A DNA stretch of 64,000 nt from Bacteroidales bacterium (GCA_017451385.1 JAFSPS010000050.1:1-64000), one strand, 5' to 3'. Shown: positions 25,969 through 35,362, numbered from the stretch's first letter. Notes: generated by a model not told the origin, from the letters alone. Numbers and translations are program-made.

Positions 25969-26679
25969 ATGCCAGAAATAGACAACGAATATTTGCATTT
26001 TTTTGACGATTACGACTACGAGGGAAAGAAAAAACTCTACGAGCGCGCCACTTCTTTTTTCAGCGACAACAAGCGTGAGCTGTTTGACCGTCTTGTGCTG
26101 AATCGTACGCGCCATATTGCCGTCGTGCTTGAAGATGTCTATCAGGCGCACAATGCCAGTGCCGTGCTGCGGTCGTGCGACTGTTTCGGGGTGCAAGATG
26201 TGCATGTGGTGGAGAACCGCAATCAGTATTGTCCTAATCCCGATGTGGCTATGGGGTCCAACAAGTGGGTTGACATCTACAAGCGTCATTCTATCTTGGA
26301 GACATACGAGGCGCTGCGTGCCAAGGGCTACCGCATTGTGGCCACATTGCCCCATGAACAGGATACCATGATTGGCGAACTCGACATCACGCAGCCTACA
26401 GCCCTTGTCTTCGGCACCGAGCTGACGGGTCTCACGCAGGAGGCCATAGAGCATGCCGATGCCTATGTCAAAATACCTATGTATGGTTTTACGGAGAGTT
26501 TTAATATTTCGGTGTCGGCGGCATTGAGCCTCTATGCTCTCACCGAGCGTATGCGCCACAGCGACATCCGATGGCAGCTGACAGAGGAGGAGCAGGTGAC
26601 GCTGAAGCTCTATTGGGCTATGCAGGTGATACACGATGGTCCTGCTGTGATGCGTCAGTTGATGATGCGCGAGGCGTAG
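25969..26679 (+). CDS. trmH: TrmH-family tRNA (Gm18) 2'-O-methyltransferase
   Basis: A 236-residue SPOUT methyltransferase. The three knot motifs are present: motif 1 with the catalytic Arg (HNASAVLRSCDCFG), motif 2 (ALVFGTELTGL) and motif 3 (VKIPMYGFTESFNISVSAAL). An N-terminal extension of about 50 residues and the C-terminal TERMRHSDIRWQLTEEE match TrmH proteins that methylate G18 of tRNA. The substrate is inferred from family likeness. It is transcribed away from the glycosyltransferase gene. Confidence 0.9.
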   Translation: MPEIDNEYLHFFDDYDYEGKKKLYERATSFFSDNKRELFDRLVLNRTRHIAVVLEDVYQAHNASAVLRSCDCFGVQDVHVVENRNQYCPNPDVAMGSNKWVDIYKRHSILETYEALRAKGYRIVATLPHEQDTMIGELDITQPTALVFGTELTGLTQEAIEHADAYVKIPMYGFTESFNISVSAALSLYALTERMRHSDIRWQLTEEEQVTLKLYWAMQVIHDGPAVMRQLMMREA

Positions 26680-26698
26680 CGTCTTTTTGTATTCATTC

Positions 26699-27641
26699 TT
26701 AGTGAATTGTCCTGCTGGTGCTGGAGGTATTTTCCTCTACCTTTTCTGCGGAGGCGTCAGCCTCCGCAGAAAAGGTCCCCTTCTTTGACGGGTATATATG
26801 TATTGCCCCTCCTTCTGCATACTCGTTGCTGTCACTTGGTTCTATAAGCCTGCCTTTAATCAAGCGTCCTTCCAGCCCTGTAGCCACGCCGGCGGTAACT
26901 ACTACATACTTCCATGCCTTCTTGATGTTTTTCAGATAATGAGCTGGAAATCTGATACCTTATATCATCACTATTAAAATCATCCCTTAGGAACAGGGGA
27001 ATGATATTGCCTGCATCATCGTAGGTTATGGGGTCTCTTAACTTTGCCTGTCGTGGATAGGGGACTATTATTTCAAATTCATTAGACAAGTGGCCTCTTT
27101 CTAAATTGTCTGTAAAAACTACATCATGTCCTACTATGCCATCATATCCACTACCGTCAAGCTTATATAACACCCTGTCCCGAGAATCCATCCCTGACCG
27201 TAGTACCGCATCTGGTATTTCCACCGGATTCTTCATATCTATAAGATACTCTTTGGTGAGACCGTAACCAAAGCCATCAGCATAATCTTTATCTGATGTG
27301 AAGAATGTCCCTCTTTCCCGAGGATCATGTAATGTTGGATACAATTTGTCCGCGTTTCTAAATAATGACATTGTTAATTTCGTGTCGGGGGCTCTTAATC
27401 TAAAGTGCAAATCCCTCAGCCTCTGCGCTTCAACCATATCGCCTGCCTTAACAGCGTCATCATATGCGGCTTCTATGGCTTCTAATCCACTGGTTTCATT
27501 CACCTTTCCGTGTACCCAAGGTCTCCAGTTTTTAGCGACATCGGCAACGCTTTTTACGCCCTCTGCAACAGTTTTGGTGGAAGTGGCAAGTTCGGGGAGC
27601 AGCAGTCCTCCGAGAAGGCCTTCGGCAACAGCGGTGTTTTG
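26699..27641 (-). pseudogene. remnant of a phage/ICE polyvalent protein (ADP-ribosyltransferase-like domain)
   Basis: The minus strand is open from 27641 to 26856 without a proper start codon. It reads EGLLGGLLLPELATSTKTVA, later DKDYADGFGYGLTKEYLIDM, LYKLDGSGYDGIVGHDVVF, VTFDN-like acidic stretches, and DDFNSDDIRYQIS. The GYDGIV and D-DIRY signatures are typical of ART-like domains in very large polyvalent proteins of Bacteroidetes phages and conjugative elements, which are thousands of residues long. Here only about 260 residues remain. Near 26940 the sense appears to shift frame into HYLKNIKKAWKYVVVTAG and a tail that ends at 26699. So it is truncated at the 5' end and frameshifted at the 3' end: debris of a mobile element. 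Confidence 0.6.
26739..26776. repeat. perfect 17-bp inverted repeat with a 4-base loop
   Basis: Arms ACCTTTTCTGCGGAGGC and GCCTCCGCAGAAAAGGT flank GTCA, with no mismatch. It lies in the tail of the polyvalent-protein remnant. It could be a terminator-like hairpin, a palindromic genomic repeat or a recombination target. Confidence 0.85.
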
Positions 27642-27675
27642 TCACATATTTAATATGACAAACGAAGCAATGGAG

Positions 27676-27733
27676 TAAAAACAACGATGCAGTCCCAGCC
27701 TCGCTATGGAGGCTGAGACTGCAACATCGTCTT
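27676..27733 (-). terminator. terminator of the FKBP operon
   Basis: CAGTCcCAGCCTC (27691-27703) pairs with GAGGCTGaGACTG (27710-27722), extended by GATG/CATC. On the minus strand TTGTTTTT follows. It is 30 bases past the FKBP stop. Confidence 0.75.
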
Positions 27734-27761
27734 GTTTGTCAGCAGGTTTGGCTGTTGTCGT

Positions 27762-28484
27762 TTAGTCGTTGTAGATTTGGTGCAGCTCTACGTCGTAGAT
27801 TACAGGCGTGTAGGGAGGTATGGATGCGGAGCCTGCTGCGCCGAACGCCATCTGGTTGGGGATGTAGATGCGGTAGATGCTGCCGGCGTTCATGTGCTTC
27901 ATGCCTTCTATGAGGCCTTTGAACATGGGTTCGCCGAGGACGTGCATGATGGGGTCGCGCTGTCCGTAGGTCTGGTCCAGCATCTCGCCGCTCAGCATGT
28001 CGTAGCCTTTATAGTCAAATTTTACGCGGTCGCCCACTTTGGCGTTTCGTCCCTTGCCTTCTTTGAGCACTTCGTAGTAGATGCCCGACTTGTCCTTCAC
28101 CACTTGCGGCCGCTCTTTGGTGAGTTGCTCGAAATACTGTTGTTCGCGTTCTTCCACGGAGGACTGTGTCTTCTGCTGGTTGGCACGGTTGTTTTTCTGA
28201 ACTTGAGTGGAGAAGCGGAGGAAAATCTGCTGCGCCATAGAGTCGCTGATAGGAGATTGGAGGCTGTCTATGGTGTTGGCGAAGGCTTGTTTGACAATCT
28301 CTTTGTTGATGTCGAGGTTGTTGTAGTGTTCGAGGGCTTGGAACTCGGAGCCCATAGCGTTTCCGAGCACCCAGCTCAGGCTGTCGCGGTAGTCGTTAAG
28401 GCGCACGTTGCTCCTGTCGTTCTTGCATGCTGACAGCGTCAGGATAAGGATGAGGGCGAAAGCGATAGTGTTGATTGTTTTCAT
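27762..28484 (-). CDS. FKBP-type peptidyl-prolyl isomerase lipoprotein
   Basis: A 240-residue lipoprotein: signal peptide with lipobox LSAC (Cys20), an N-terminal helical dimerisation/chaperone domain like that of FkpA/Mip (about 30-130), and a C-terminal FKBP domain (about 140-238: VGDRVKFDYKGYDMLSGEMLDQTYG, GLIEGMKHMNAGSIYRIYIP, YTPVIYDVELHQI). It speeds prolyl isomerisation during folding of exported proteins. The ATG at 28484 is chosen because the lipoprotein signal starts there. It lies 56 bases after the sugar transferase gene, probably one transcript. Confidence 0.92.
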   Translation of the reverse strand: MKTINTIAFALILILTLSACKNDRSNVRLNDYRDSLSWVLGNAMGSEFQALEHYNNLDINKEIVKQAFANTIDSLQSPISDSMAQQIFLRFSTQVQKNNRANQQKTQSSVEEREQQYFEQLTKERPQVVKDKSGIYYEVLKEGKGRNAKVGDRVKFDYKGYDMLSGEMLDQTYGQRDPIMHVLGEPMFKGLIEGMKHMNAGSIYRIYIPNQMAFGAAGSASIPPYTPVIYDVELHQIYND

Positions 28485-28540
28485 CTGTATAAATGTTTTG
28501 TTTTCTTTGTTCTGCGGGATGGCGGAAGAAGGCTCTGGGG

Positions 28541-29968
28541 CTATTTGCCGCGGCCTTGGCAAATAATGATAATGGTGTATAGCAGTATCTTGATGTCGGT
28601 GGTCAGCGACATGTTGTCGAGGTAGAAGAGGTCGTAGCGCAGGCGTTCTACCATTTCGTCCACCGAGCTGGCGTAGCCATACTTCACCTGCCCCCACGAG
28701 GTGATGCCGGGGCGTATGCGTTGCAGTAGTAGGTATTCGGGGGCTTGCTTAACAATCTGGTCTATATAATACTGACGTTCGGGGCGGGGTCCAACTATAG
28801 ACATGTTGCCGCGCAGCACGTTGTAGAACTGAGGGAACTCGTCGAGGCGCACCTTGCGCATGAAGCGTCCGAAAGGAGTGATGCGAGGGTCGTTATCCTT
28901 AGAGAGAGCCGGTCCTTGTTTCTCGGCATCGACATACATGGAGCGGAACTTTATCATCTTGAAGGGGCGTCCGCCGTAGCCTATGCGCTCTTGGGCGAAG
29001 AATACGGGGCCTGGCGATGTGCATTTGACGATGATTGCCGTGATGAGATAGATGGGGGAGCAGGCAATAAGGATAAAGAGCGATGCTGTGACGTCGAAGA
29101 TGCGTTTCACGCTGTATTGCCATTCAGGCATCAGACGGTTGTTGATGGTGAGCAGGGGTGAGTGGAAGATGTTGTTTATCTTGATGTTGCCTACTATTAT
29201 GTCGCGGCTGTTGGGCGCAATCTTGATTATGATGTCGCCGCAGGTGCTGAGAGCGCGGATGACCTCGTTCACGCGGTCTTGCTTGTCGTTGTCGAGGGCT
29301 ATCACGGCCTCTTCGATGTTGTACTGTATGCAGATGTCGTGCAGGTTGTTGAGGGTGCCGAGGTTGGGCATCACGGCGTCGAGCTGGTTGTTGCGGGCGT
29401 TGTCGAGCGTTATGTAGCCGGCGAAGGCGTTGCCGGAGTAGATTTCTTGGTTTTCGAGGTCAATATATGTCTTGTAGGCGGTGTTGCCGCTGCCTATCAT
29501 TAGCGTGGGGAAGCCCCATTGGCGGCTGTGTATCTTCTTGACGGTGTGGGTGGTGAGCATCAGACGGCAGGCGTAGGTCAGGAGGAAGTGGATGCCGAAG
29601 AGGAACAGGAAGTCTATGTAGTAGCGGGCGCGGCTCGGCATGTCGTCGTCGATGAGGCAGGCGAAGAAGATGATGACGCAGCCTATGAGTGTGGAGAGGA
29701 ACGTCTGCACCAGCTCTTGCAGGCGTGCTTTGCGCAGCACGTGGCGGTAGCTTCCCACGATGGCGTAGAGCAGCAGCCAAGAGAGCGGAATGAGGATTGC
29801 CCCCAGCCATAGCTTAGGGTCGTGGATGCTTGAGGGCAGGGCCTCGTTGAGATGGTAGCCTTCGCCGCTCTTGCGAAAAAGGAAGAAGAGACACCATGCC
29901 GTGAGTGCCGAAAGATAGTCGCAGATGATATAGTAGAGCTGTTTGCGCTTTTCGCAGTGTTTCATCAC
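28541..29968 (-). CDS. undecaprenyl-phosphate sugar phosphotransferase
   Basis: A 475-residue membrane protein of the polyprenyl glycosylphosphotransferase (WcaJ/WbaP) family. N-terminal membrane helices (about 12-125) lead to a CoA-binding-like domain (about 150-265), then one helix and the catalytic domain (about 285-475) with VKRIFDVTASL, FKMIKFRSMYVDAE, RLDEFPQFYNVLRGNMSIVG and PRPE. It transfers a sugar-1-phosphate from a nucleotide sugar to undecaprenyl phosphate, the first step of capsule or exopolysaccharide synthesis. The lipoprotein gene upstream ends 19 bases before it. Confidence 0.93.
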   Translation of the reverse strand: MMKHCEKRKQLYYIICDYLSALTAWCLFFLFRKSGEGYHLNEALPSSIHDPKLWLGAILIPLSWLLLYAIVGSYRHVLRKARLQELVQTFLSTLIGCVIIFFACLIDDDMPSRARYYIDFLFLFGIHFLLTYACRLMLTTHTVKKIHSRQWGFPTLMIGSGNTAYKTYIDLENQEIYSGNAFAGYITLDNARNNQLDAVMPNLGTLNNLHDICIQYNIEEAVIALDNDKQDRVNEVIRALSTCGDIIIKIAPNSRDIIVGNIKINNIFHSPLLTINNRLMPEWQYSVKRIFDVTASLFILIACSPIYLITAIIVKCTSPGPVFFAQERIGYGGRPFKMIKFRSMYVDAEKQGPALSKDNDPRITPFGRFMRKVRLDEFPQFYNVLRGNMSIVGPRPERQYYIDQIVKQAPEYLLLQRIRPGITSWGQVKYGYASSVDEMVERLRYDLFYLDNMSLTTDIKILLYTIIIICQGRGK

Positions 29969-29987
29969 TCTTTCAGTTGGCAGTTCG

Positions 29988-30929
29988 CTAATAGGTTATC
30001 ACTTTCAGGTTGTCGATAAACGACTGGCCGCCAGTCCCGTCGGGGTTGAGGGTAGAGAAAACGATACGAAAATCCTTATAATGGTTGAATTGTGCCCATA
30101 GGCGGCCGAGGTTGATGTAAATCTTGCCCCAGTCGTTGCGCGGATAGAGCATGATGGCCCATTGCGTGGAGTAGCTGCCGCCGTTGAGCGAGCGGCTGTA
30201 GATGCCTACACGCAGATAGACATCGGTGCGGTAGTCCATTTCGAGATAAAGCAGCTTGCTGGGGTCAGCTACGGTACATTCGCTTGTGAGGGGGAACGTT
30301 ATGCCGGTGGAGCTGTCGGGCGTGGTGATGAGCAGATAGCCGCTGCCGGTGCGTGCATTCTCCGTGTCGTTGTCAATCCATTCCACGCCATCGATGGTGG
30401 TGTCGAAGACTATGGTTGTTGCCAGTGGCTCAAAGGGCTCGAACACGAGTTCGCTGATGACGTCGGTGCCTTTGTAGTTTACGGTCATGTAGTAGCGGTC
30501 GTTGTCGCTGTCGAGGGTGCCGAGGCAGATGGTGTCGAGGCTGCGCATTGTGAGGTTACGCACAACGGTGTCTTTGAGGTATGGATATTCGATGCGAGTC
30601 TGAGCGATGCCGTTCTGTTTGATGACGGGCACTATGCGCACATAGTCCACCGTGCCTTCATACAGCACGGGAGTGAGGCAAGGCAGCTGAAAGGTGCCGA
30701 TGTTGGTCTCTTTGCCGCTGCCCTCGTAGTGGGCTATCAGCTGTACGGCATCGATGTCGTGGGTGTACCATCCTGCTTCGGGTGAAGGGGCGTTGGCGGA
30801 CTGCTTCTCCACGGCGATGCTGTCGATGCGCAGGTAGCAGGGCACTGTGGTGTCGCCCTCGAATTTCTTACATCCCTGCATGAAGAAGAACAGCAGGACT
30901 ATGGCGAGGAGTGTTTTTGTTGGTCTCAT
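29988..30929 (-). CDS. hypothetical lipoprotein, 313 residues
   Basis: Signal peptide with lipobox MQGC (Cys20), followed by a beta-rich protein. The C-terminal half (about 190-313: YLEMDYRTDVYLRVGIYSRS, RNDWGKIYINLGRLWAQFNH, GQSFIDNLKVITY) looks like a carbohydrate-binding jelly roll. The function is unknown. Its place directly before the sugar transferase suggests a surface-glycan link, but this is inference from position only. It is probably the first gene of a three-gene minus-strand group. Confidence 0.75.
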   Translation of the reverse strand: MRPTKTLLAIVLLFFFMQGCKKFEGDTTVPCYLRIDSIAVEKQSANAPSPEAGWYTHDIDAVQLIAHYEGSGKETNIGTFQLPCLTPVLYEGTVDYVRIVPVIKQNGIAQTRIEYPYLKDTVVRNLTMRSLDTICLGTLDSDNDRYYMTVNYKGTDVISELVFEPFEPLATTIVFDTTIDGVEWIDNDTENARTGSGYLLITTPDSSTGITFPLTSECTVADPSKLLYLEMDYRTDVYLRVGIYSRSLNGGSYSTQWAIMLYPRNDWGKIYINLGRLWAQFNHYKDFRIVFSTLNPDGTGGQSFIDNLKVITY

Positions 30930-30974
30930 AGTGATAAAAACGCCTTGTAACCGCTTTTATTGCAAAAAAATGTG

Positions 30975-30982
30975 TAATTTTG
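30975..30982 (+). promoter_or_regulatory. -7 element of the M16 peptidase gene
   Basis: TAATTTTG, 27 bases before the ATG at 31009. The -33 element is not clear. Confidence 0.45.
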
Positions 30983-31008
30983 CATCTTCAAAATAAAAAC
31001 ACGCTACA

Positions 31009-33852
31009 ATGAAAAAGATACTTACATCGCTACTGCTCATTGCAATGATGAGCAGTGTGGCTCTGGCTCAGTTGCCTGCGGGCAGGGAGGCCAAGAAGAG
31101 CGACCTCAACGCACAGCAGCCTATAGATAAGAAAGTTATCAAGGGTACGCTGGACAACGGATTTACCTATTACATTCGTGCTAACAAGAAGCCTGAGAAC
31201 CGTGTGCAGTTCCGTCTGGTGACCAATGCCGGCTCTATTCTTGAAGATGAGGCACAGCGCGGTCTGGCGCACTTCTGCGAGCACATGGCTTTCAACGGTA
31301 CCGAGCAGTACCCTGGCAACGACATGATAAGCATCCTTCAGAAGCACGGCATCGAGTTCGGACGCGAGATAAACGCCTACACTTCTTTCGACGAGACGGT
31401 CTATTATGTCAATCTGCCCTCTGACGACTCCGCCATGGTGGAGATGGGCTTCCGCATCCTCGACGGATGGGCAGGGCGCATCATCTTTGACTCTGTGGAG
31501 TTGGAGAAAGAGCGTGGCGTCATCAACGAGGAGCGTCGTGGCGGCATGGGTGCCGGCGAGCGTCTGCGCGAGAAGACGTGGCCCATCATGCTCAAGGGTT
31601 CGCGCTATCCCGACCGTCTGCCTATCGGTTTGGAGTCTGTCATCATGGGATTCAAACGCAATGATATAGTGCGTTTCTTCCACGACTGGTATCGTCCCGA
31701 CCTGCAGGCTGTCATCATCGTTGGCGACATCGACCCCGTCTATTGCGAGGCTAAGGTCAAGGAGTACTTCTCCACGCATCCCAAGGCTGTCAACGCCCCA
31801 GAGCGCGTCTATTATAAGGTGCCTAACAATAAGGAGCCCCTCGTGGCAATAGCTACCGACAAGGAGGCTACCGGCACCTCGCTACAGATATATTGGAAGC
31901 ACCCCAAACACCATGAGGGCACTGTTGGCGACTATCGCGATGGCTTGGTGCGCAGCCTTGTCAGCGGGATGTTGAGTGAGCGTTTCAGCGAGATATGCGA
32001 GAAGCCCGACCTGCCCGTGATGTATGCCGGAGCAGGCTACAGCTCGTTCCTCGGCGATGTTGATGTCTTTGCCGGTACCGCCAGCGTCAAGGAGGGTCAG
32101 GCTGCTGCTGCCGCCGAGATGGTGCTCACCGAGTTGCGCCGTGCCGACCAGCACGGATTCTTGCAGACCGAGCTGGACCGTCGCAAAGAGAGCATGCTGA
32201 CCAGCTACGCCCGCAGTGCTAAAGAGGCCGACAAGACCCACAACGACAGCCACGCCAGCGAATATACGCGCAACTTCCTGCATGGCGAGGGCATCCCGGG
32301 CATCCGTCAGGAGTGGCGTTATGCTAAGGAGTTCCTGCCAGAGATTACTCTTGAGGAGTGCAACAAACTCATCTCCGACCTGATTACCGATACCAATATG
32401 ATATTCTACCTCACTGCTCCCGAAGGCACCACCATCCCCACCGAGCAGGAGGCGCTGGCTATCATAGCCAAGATGCGTACCATGAACACCGAGCCGTGGG
32501 TGGATAACTATAAGGAAGAGCCGCTCTTCGACAAGGAGCTGCCCGCCGTCGCTGCCAAAGTCAGCAAGACCAACGACGCCCTCGGATATACCGAGTACAC
32601 GCTGCCCAACGGTGTCCGCTTCGTGATAAAGAAGACCGAGTACAAGGCCGACGAGATACAGGTGAACTCCTACGCATGGGGTGGTACGTCGCTCTACAGC
32701 GATGAGGACTTCTATATGGCCAATTCTGCCGACGGACTTATCGACGATGCCGGCATAGCCACCTTCAGCTCCTCGCAGCTGGGCAAGATGCTCACGGGCA
32801 AGATTGTGGGCATCAGTCCTTCTATCAGACAGTTGTCGCAGGGCTTTGGCGGCAGCTGCTCGCCCAAGGACCTTGAGACACTCCTTCAGCTGGTCTATCT
32901 CTATTATGTGGCACCGCGCCGCGACCAAGAGTCTCTTGACAAGAACATAGACAATCTGCGCAACCAGATAAAGTTTGTCGCCGAAAATCCCCAGTTTGAG
33001 TTCCTCAAGACATTCTATAAAACCGCCTATCCCGACAGCAAGCGTATCATCCTCGTCCCCAGCGAGGAGCAGCTTGCCACGCTCACGCTCGACAACATCC
33101 ACCGCGTCTATAGCGAGCGTTTCCACGATGCGTCGGCACAGACCTTCTTCTTTGTCGGCAATGTCAAAGACGACGATGTGGCCCTCATTGCCAAATATCT
33201 GGGCAACCTGCCGTGCGACGGCAAGCAGAAGAACGAGAAGTTCATTGACCGTAGAAATCAATTCGTCAAGGGCGTGCATCATGTCACCGCGGTGAAGGGC
33301 AGCGAGAAGCAGAGCAAGATGATTGTCTATGGCGAGTGTGATTTCAACGCTACGCCGGAAAACCGCATGATTGTCTCGCAGCTGAGCGACGCCATGGAAA
33401 TTACCGCTCTCGAAGTTATCCGCGAGCAGATGGGTGGCACCTACAGCCCCTCGGTGAGCGTGAGCAGCGAAATCCTGCCTAAAGGCATTTTCAGCTGGCA
33501 GTTCTACATTGAGTGCGACCCCGACAATCTGAAGAAGATTGAGAACGCCATCATCGACATAGTGAAAGACTACCAGAAGAATGGTCCCGATGCCGAGACC
33601 CTTGCCAAGGTTCAGGAGCAGATGGTCATCAACCGTGGCTCGCAGATGCAGAACAACGGCTACTGGATGAGCCAGATTACGGCCAGCTACCAGTATAACG
33701 AGAACCGTGACGGCGCCGCCAGCCTCGACGACTTCACCAAGCGCGTCAAGAAGGTCACCGCTAAGGATATAGCCAAGATGGCAAAGAAGTATATGAAACT
33801 CGACAACTATGTAGTCGTAACGCTCATGCCGGAGACTACCGATGCCGAATAG
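31009..33852 (+). CDS. M16-family zinc metallopeptidase (pitrilysin-like)
   Basis: A 947-residue periplasmic protein: signal peptide 1-21 (ends ALAQ), then two M16 halves. The N-terminal half carries the inverted zinc motif HxxEH (His88, Glu91, His92 in LAHFCEHMAFNG) and the third ligand Glu in ERGVINEERR. The second half (about 525-940: YTEYTLPNGVRFVIKKTE, GGSCSPKDLETLLQL) lacks a zinc site, as usual. It degrades peptides inside a closed chamber. It has its own promoter and a terminator at 33880-33915, so it stands alone. Confidence 0.93.
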   Translation: MKKILTSLLLIAMMSSVALAQLPAGREAKKSDLNAQQPIDKKVIKGTLDNGFTYYIRANKKPENRVQFRLVTNAGSILEDEAQRGLAHFCEHMAFNGTEQYPGNDMISILQKHGIEFGREINAYTSFDETVYYVNLPSDDSAMVEMGFRILDGWAGRIIFDSVELEKERGVINEERRGGMGAGERLREKTWPIMLKGSRYPDRLPIGLESVIMGFKRNDIVRFFHDWYRPDLQAVIIVGDIDPVYCEAKVKEYFSTHPKAVNAPERVYYKVPNNKEPLVAIATDKEATGTSLQIYWKHPKHHEGTVGDYRDGLVRSLVSGMLSERFSEICEKPDLPVMYAGAGYSSFLGDVDVFAGTASVKEGQAAAAAEMVLTELRRADQHGFLQTELDRRKESMLTSYARSAKEADKTHNDSHASEYTRNFLHGEGIPGIRQEWRYAKEFLPEITLEECNKLISDLITDTNMIFYLTAPEGTTIPTEQEALAIIAKMRTMNTEPWVDNYKEEPLFDKELPAVAAKVSKTNDALGYTEYTLPNGVRFVIKKTEYKADEIQVNSYAWGGTSLYSDEDFYMANSADGLIDDAGIATFSSSQLGKMLTGKIVGISPSIRQLSQGFGGSCSPKDLETLLQLVYLYYVAPRRDQESLDKNIDNLRNQIKFVAENPQFEFLKTFYKTAYPDSKRIILVPSEEQLATLTLDNIHRVYSERFHDASAQTFFFVGNVKDDDVALIAKYLGNLPCDGKQKNEKFIDRRNQFVKGVHHVTAVKGSEKQSKMIVYGECDFNATPENRMIVSQLSDAMEITALEVIREQMGGTYSPSVSVSSEILPKGIFSWQFYIECDPDNLKKIENAIIDIVKDYQKNGPDAETLAKVQEQMVINRGSQMQNNGYWMSQITASYQYNENRDGAASLDDFTKRVKKVTAKDIAKMAKKYMKLDNYVVVTLMPETTDAE

Positions 33853-33879
33853 TTCTACTTCTTAGAATTGAACAAACAA

Positions 33880-33915
33880 AAAAGGGGAGACCGCATTCGT
33901 CTCCCCTTTTGTTTC
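33880..33915 (+). terminator. terminator after the M16 peptidase gene
   Basis: A perfect 8-bp stem GGGGAGAC/GTCTCCCC with a 7-nt loop, A-run before and TTTTGTTT after. Confidence 0.8.
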
Positions 33916-34196
33916 CTCTAATGCGGGAGTGGAGTCTTCTATTGAGGTAGCGGCGAGGGAAACGGCTGTCGCGACGAAAAGAGTGTAAAAAACAATAGTA
34001 AGATATTACTTTTAGAAAAAAAACGTTTTTGAAATAAGGAGATGGCAGATTGTTGCTAATGGGGAATAGCGGTTAGAGCGAGGTGCGGTGTGCTATACCT
34101 CCAAAACATGCGGCAAAGTGCGGAGTGCCGCCATAGGGCATCATTGTTGCCGACTCACCACAGATACGACGATACATCACTAAGATATAAGAAGCA

Positions 34197-35051
34197 ATGA
34201 AAAAAATAGACGACACACATTTCATGGTTGACGATGTCAACCTGCCCACGGTGCTCAACCATCGCAAGGCGGAGACCACCAAGCGTCAGTATGGTCACGC
34301 GTTGCTTGTGGCAGGCAGTGCGGGCAAGATGGGTGCTGCTGTGCTGGCGGCGCGTGCGTGCCTGCGTTCTGGTGTGGGGATGCTCACCGTTCATGCGCCA
34401 GCCTGTGGCTATGGCGTGATGCAGACGGCGGTGCCGGAAGCAATGATGTCGATAGACAAGAATGAGGAGATGGTTACGGAGCTGCCCGCCAGTCTTGACC
34501 ACTACGATGCTGTAGCCGTAGGACCAGGCCTTGGCACCCATCGACGTACGGCACGCATGCTGCGTGCCCTCCTCAAGGAGGTGCGCCGTCAGGCAGCCAA
34601 GCGGACCATACTCCTCGTGGTCGATGCCGATGCCCTCAATATCATTGCTGGCGACAAGAAGCACTTGCTGCCTTTGCTGCCAGAGGGTGCAATCCTCACG
34701 CCCCACGCTCGCGAATACGAACGGCTGTTTGGCAGTGCCGAAGTGGATGCTATGGCGTCGAAGTATAGGTTCAACATAGTGCGCAAGGCGCATCATACTG
34801 CCACGGCAGGACCGTCAGGGCGTGTCTTCCTCAACTATACGGGCAACGCCGGCATGGCTACGGCAGGCAGCGGCGATGTGCTTACGGGCATCATCCTCGG
34901 CCTTGCCGCCCAGCATCTGCCACCACTGGATGCTGCTGTGATAGGGGTGTTCATTCATGGTCGTTCTGCCGATATGGCGGTGCAGAAACAGTCGCAGGCA
35001 TCGCTTATAGCATCGGATATTATTGATAATTTGCGCTACGCAACGCTTTGA
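34197..35051 (+). CDS. nnrD: ADP-dependent NAD(P)H-hydrate dehydratase
   Basis: A 284-residue protein of the ribokinase-like CARKD family that repairs hydrated NAD(P)H. Motifs: GHALLVAGSAGKMGAAVLAA near the N-terminus, AVAVGPGLGTH, VVDADALNII, GAILTPHAREYERLFG and the nucleotide-binding GNAGMATAGSGDVLTGIILG. In many bacteria this domain is fused to the NnrE epimerase; here it stands alone, so the epimerase is either elsewhere or absent. About 280 bases upstream, back to the peptidase terminator, hold no gene. Confidence 0.88.
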   Translation: MKKIDDTHFMVDDVNLPTVLNHRKAETTKRQYGHALLVAGSAGKMGAAVLAARACLRSGVGMLTVHAPACGYGVMQTAVPEAMMSIDKNEEMVTELPASLDHYDAVAVGPGLGTHRRTARMLRALLKEVRRQAAKRTILLVVDADALNIIAGDKKHLLPLLPEGAILTPHAREYERLFGSAEVDAMASKYRFNIVRKAHHTATAGPSGRVFLNYTGNAGMATAGSGDVLTGIILGLAAQHLPPLDAAVIGVFIHGRSADMAVQKQSQASLIASDIIDNLRYATL

Positions 35052-35098
35052 ATATCTGTTGTTATGTTGGTTTGGTGCCGACGAAACGAAAAAAAAGT

Positions 35099-35129
35099 TT
35101 TGCCATATTGAAAAAAGATTGTATCTTTG
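35099..35129 (+). promoter_or_regulatory. promoter of tRNA-Asn
   Basis: TTTG at 35099-35102, 19 bases, TATCTTTG at 35122-35129; 27 bases before the tRNA. Confidence 0.8.
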
Positions 35130-35155
35130 CAAACGATTTCGAGAGAACGAAACCT

Positions 35156-35229
35156 TCCTCAATAGCTCAGTTGGTTAGAGCACCTGACTGTTAATCAGGG
35201 GGTCGCAGGTTCAAGTCCTGCTTGGGGAG
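35156..35229 (+). tRNA. trnN(gtt): tRNA-Asn (GTT anticodon)
   Basis: A 74-nt gene: acceptor TCCTCAA/TTGGGGA, discriminator G, D-arm TAGCTCAGTTGGTTAGAGC, anticodon stem CTGAC/ATCAG region with loop holding GTT, and T-arm GCAGGTTCAAGTCCTGC. CCA is not encoded. Confidence 0.95.
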
Positions 35230-35235
35230 CGAGAA

Positions 35236-35266
35236 AGAGAAAGACGCAGGTCTTTCTCTTTTTTTT
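35236..35266 (+). terminator. terminator after tRNA-Asn
   Basis: A perfect 9-bp stem GAGAAAGAC/GTCTTTCTC with a 4-nt loop, followed by a T-run of more than eight, 7 bases past the tRNA. Confidence 0.85.
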
Positions 35267-35354
35267 GTTGCCACAGCAGTCATTAGCTAATGTTAGTGAT
35301 TGGAAGGAAAGAAAAGCACTATTTTTGGTTATCTGTTGTTTTTCGGAATGGTCG

Positions 35355-35362
35355 TTCCTTTG
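35355..35362 (+). promoter_or_regulatory. candidate -7 element of the haem locus
   Basis: TTCCTTTG is one base off TAnnTTTG and lies 50 bases before the first ATG of the locus. No clear -33 box and no Fur-like palindrome were seen. Confidence 0.3.

Noticed and set aside
25846..26634. N-terminal 260 codons of the long minus-strand frame joined to the glycosyltransferase
   Set aside because: This part is antisense to trmH and spans both divergent promoters; glycosyltransferase homologues start at the MTIGFDAKR sequence.
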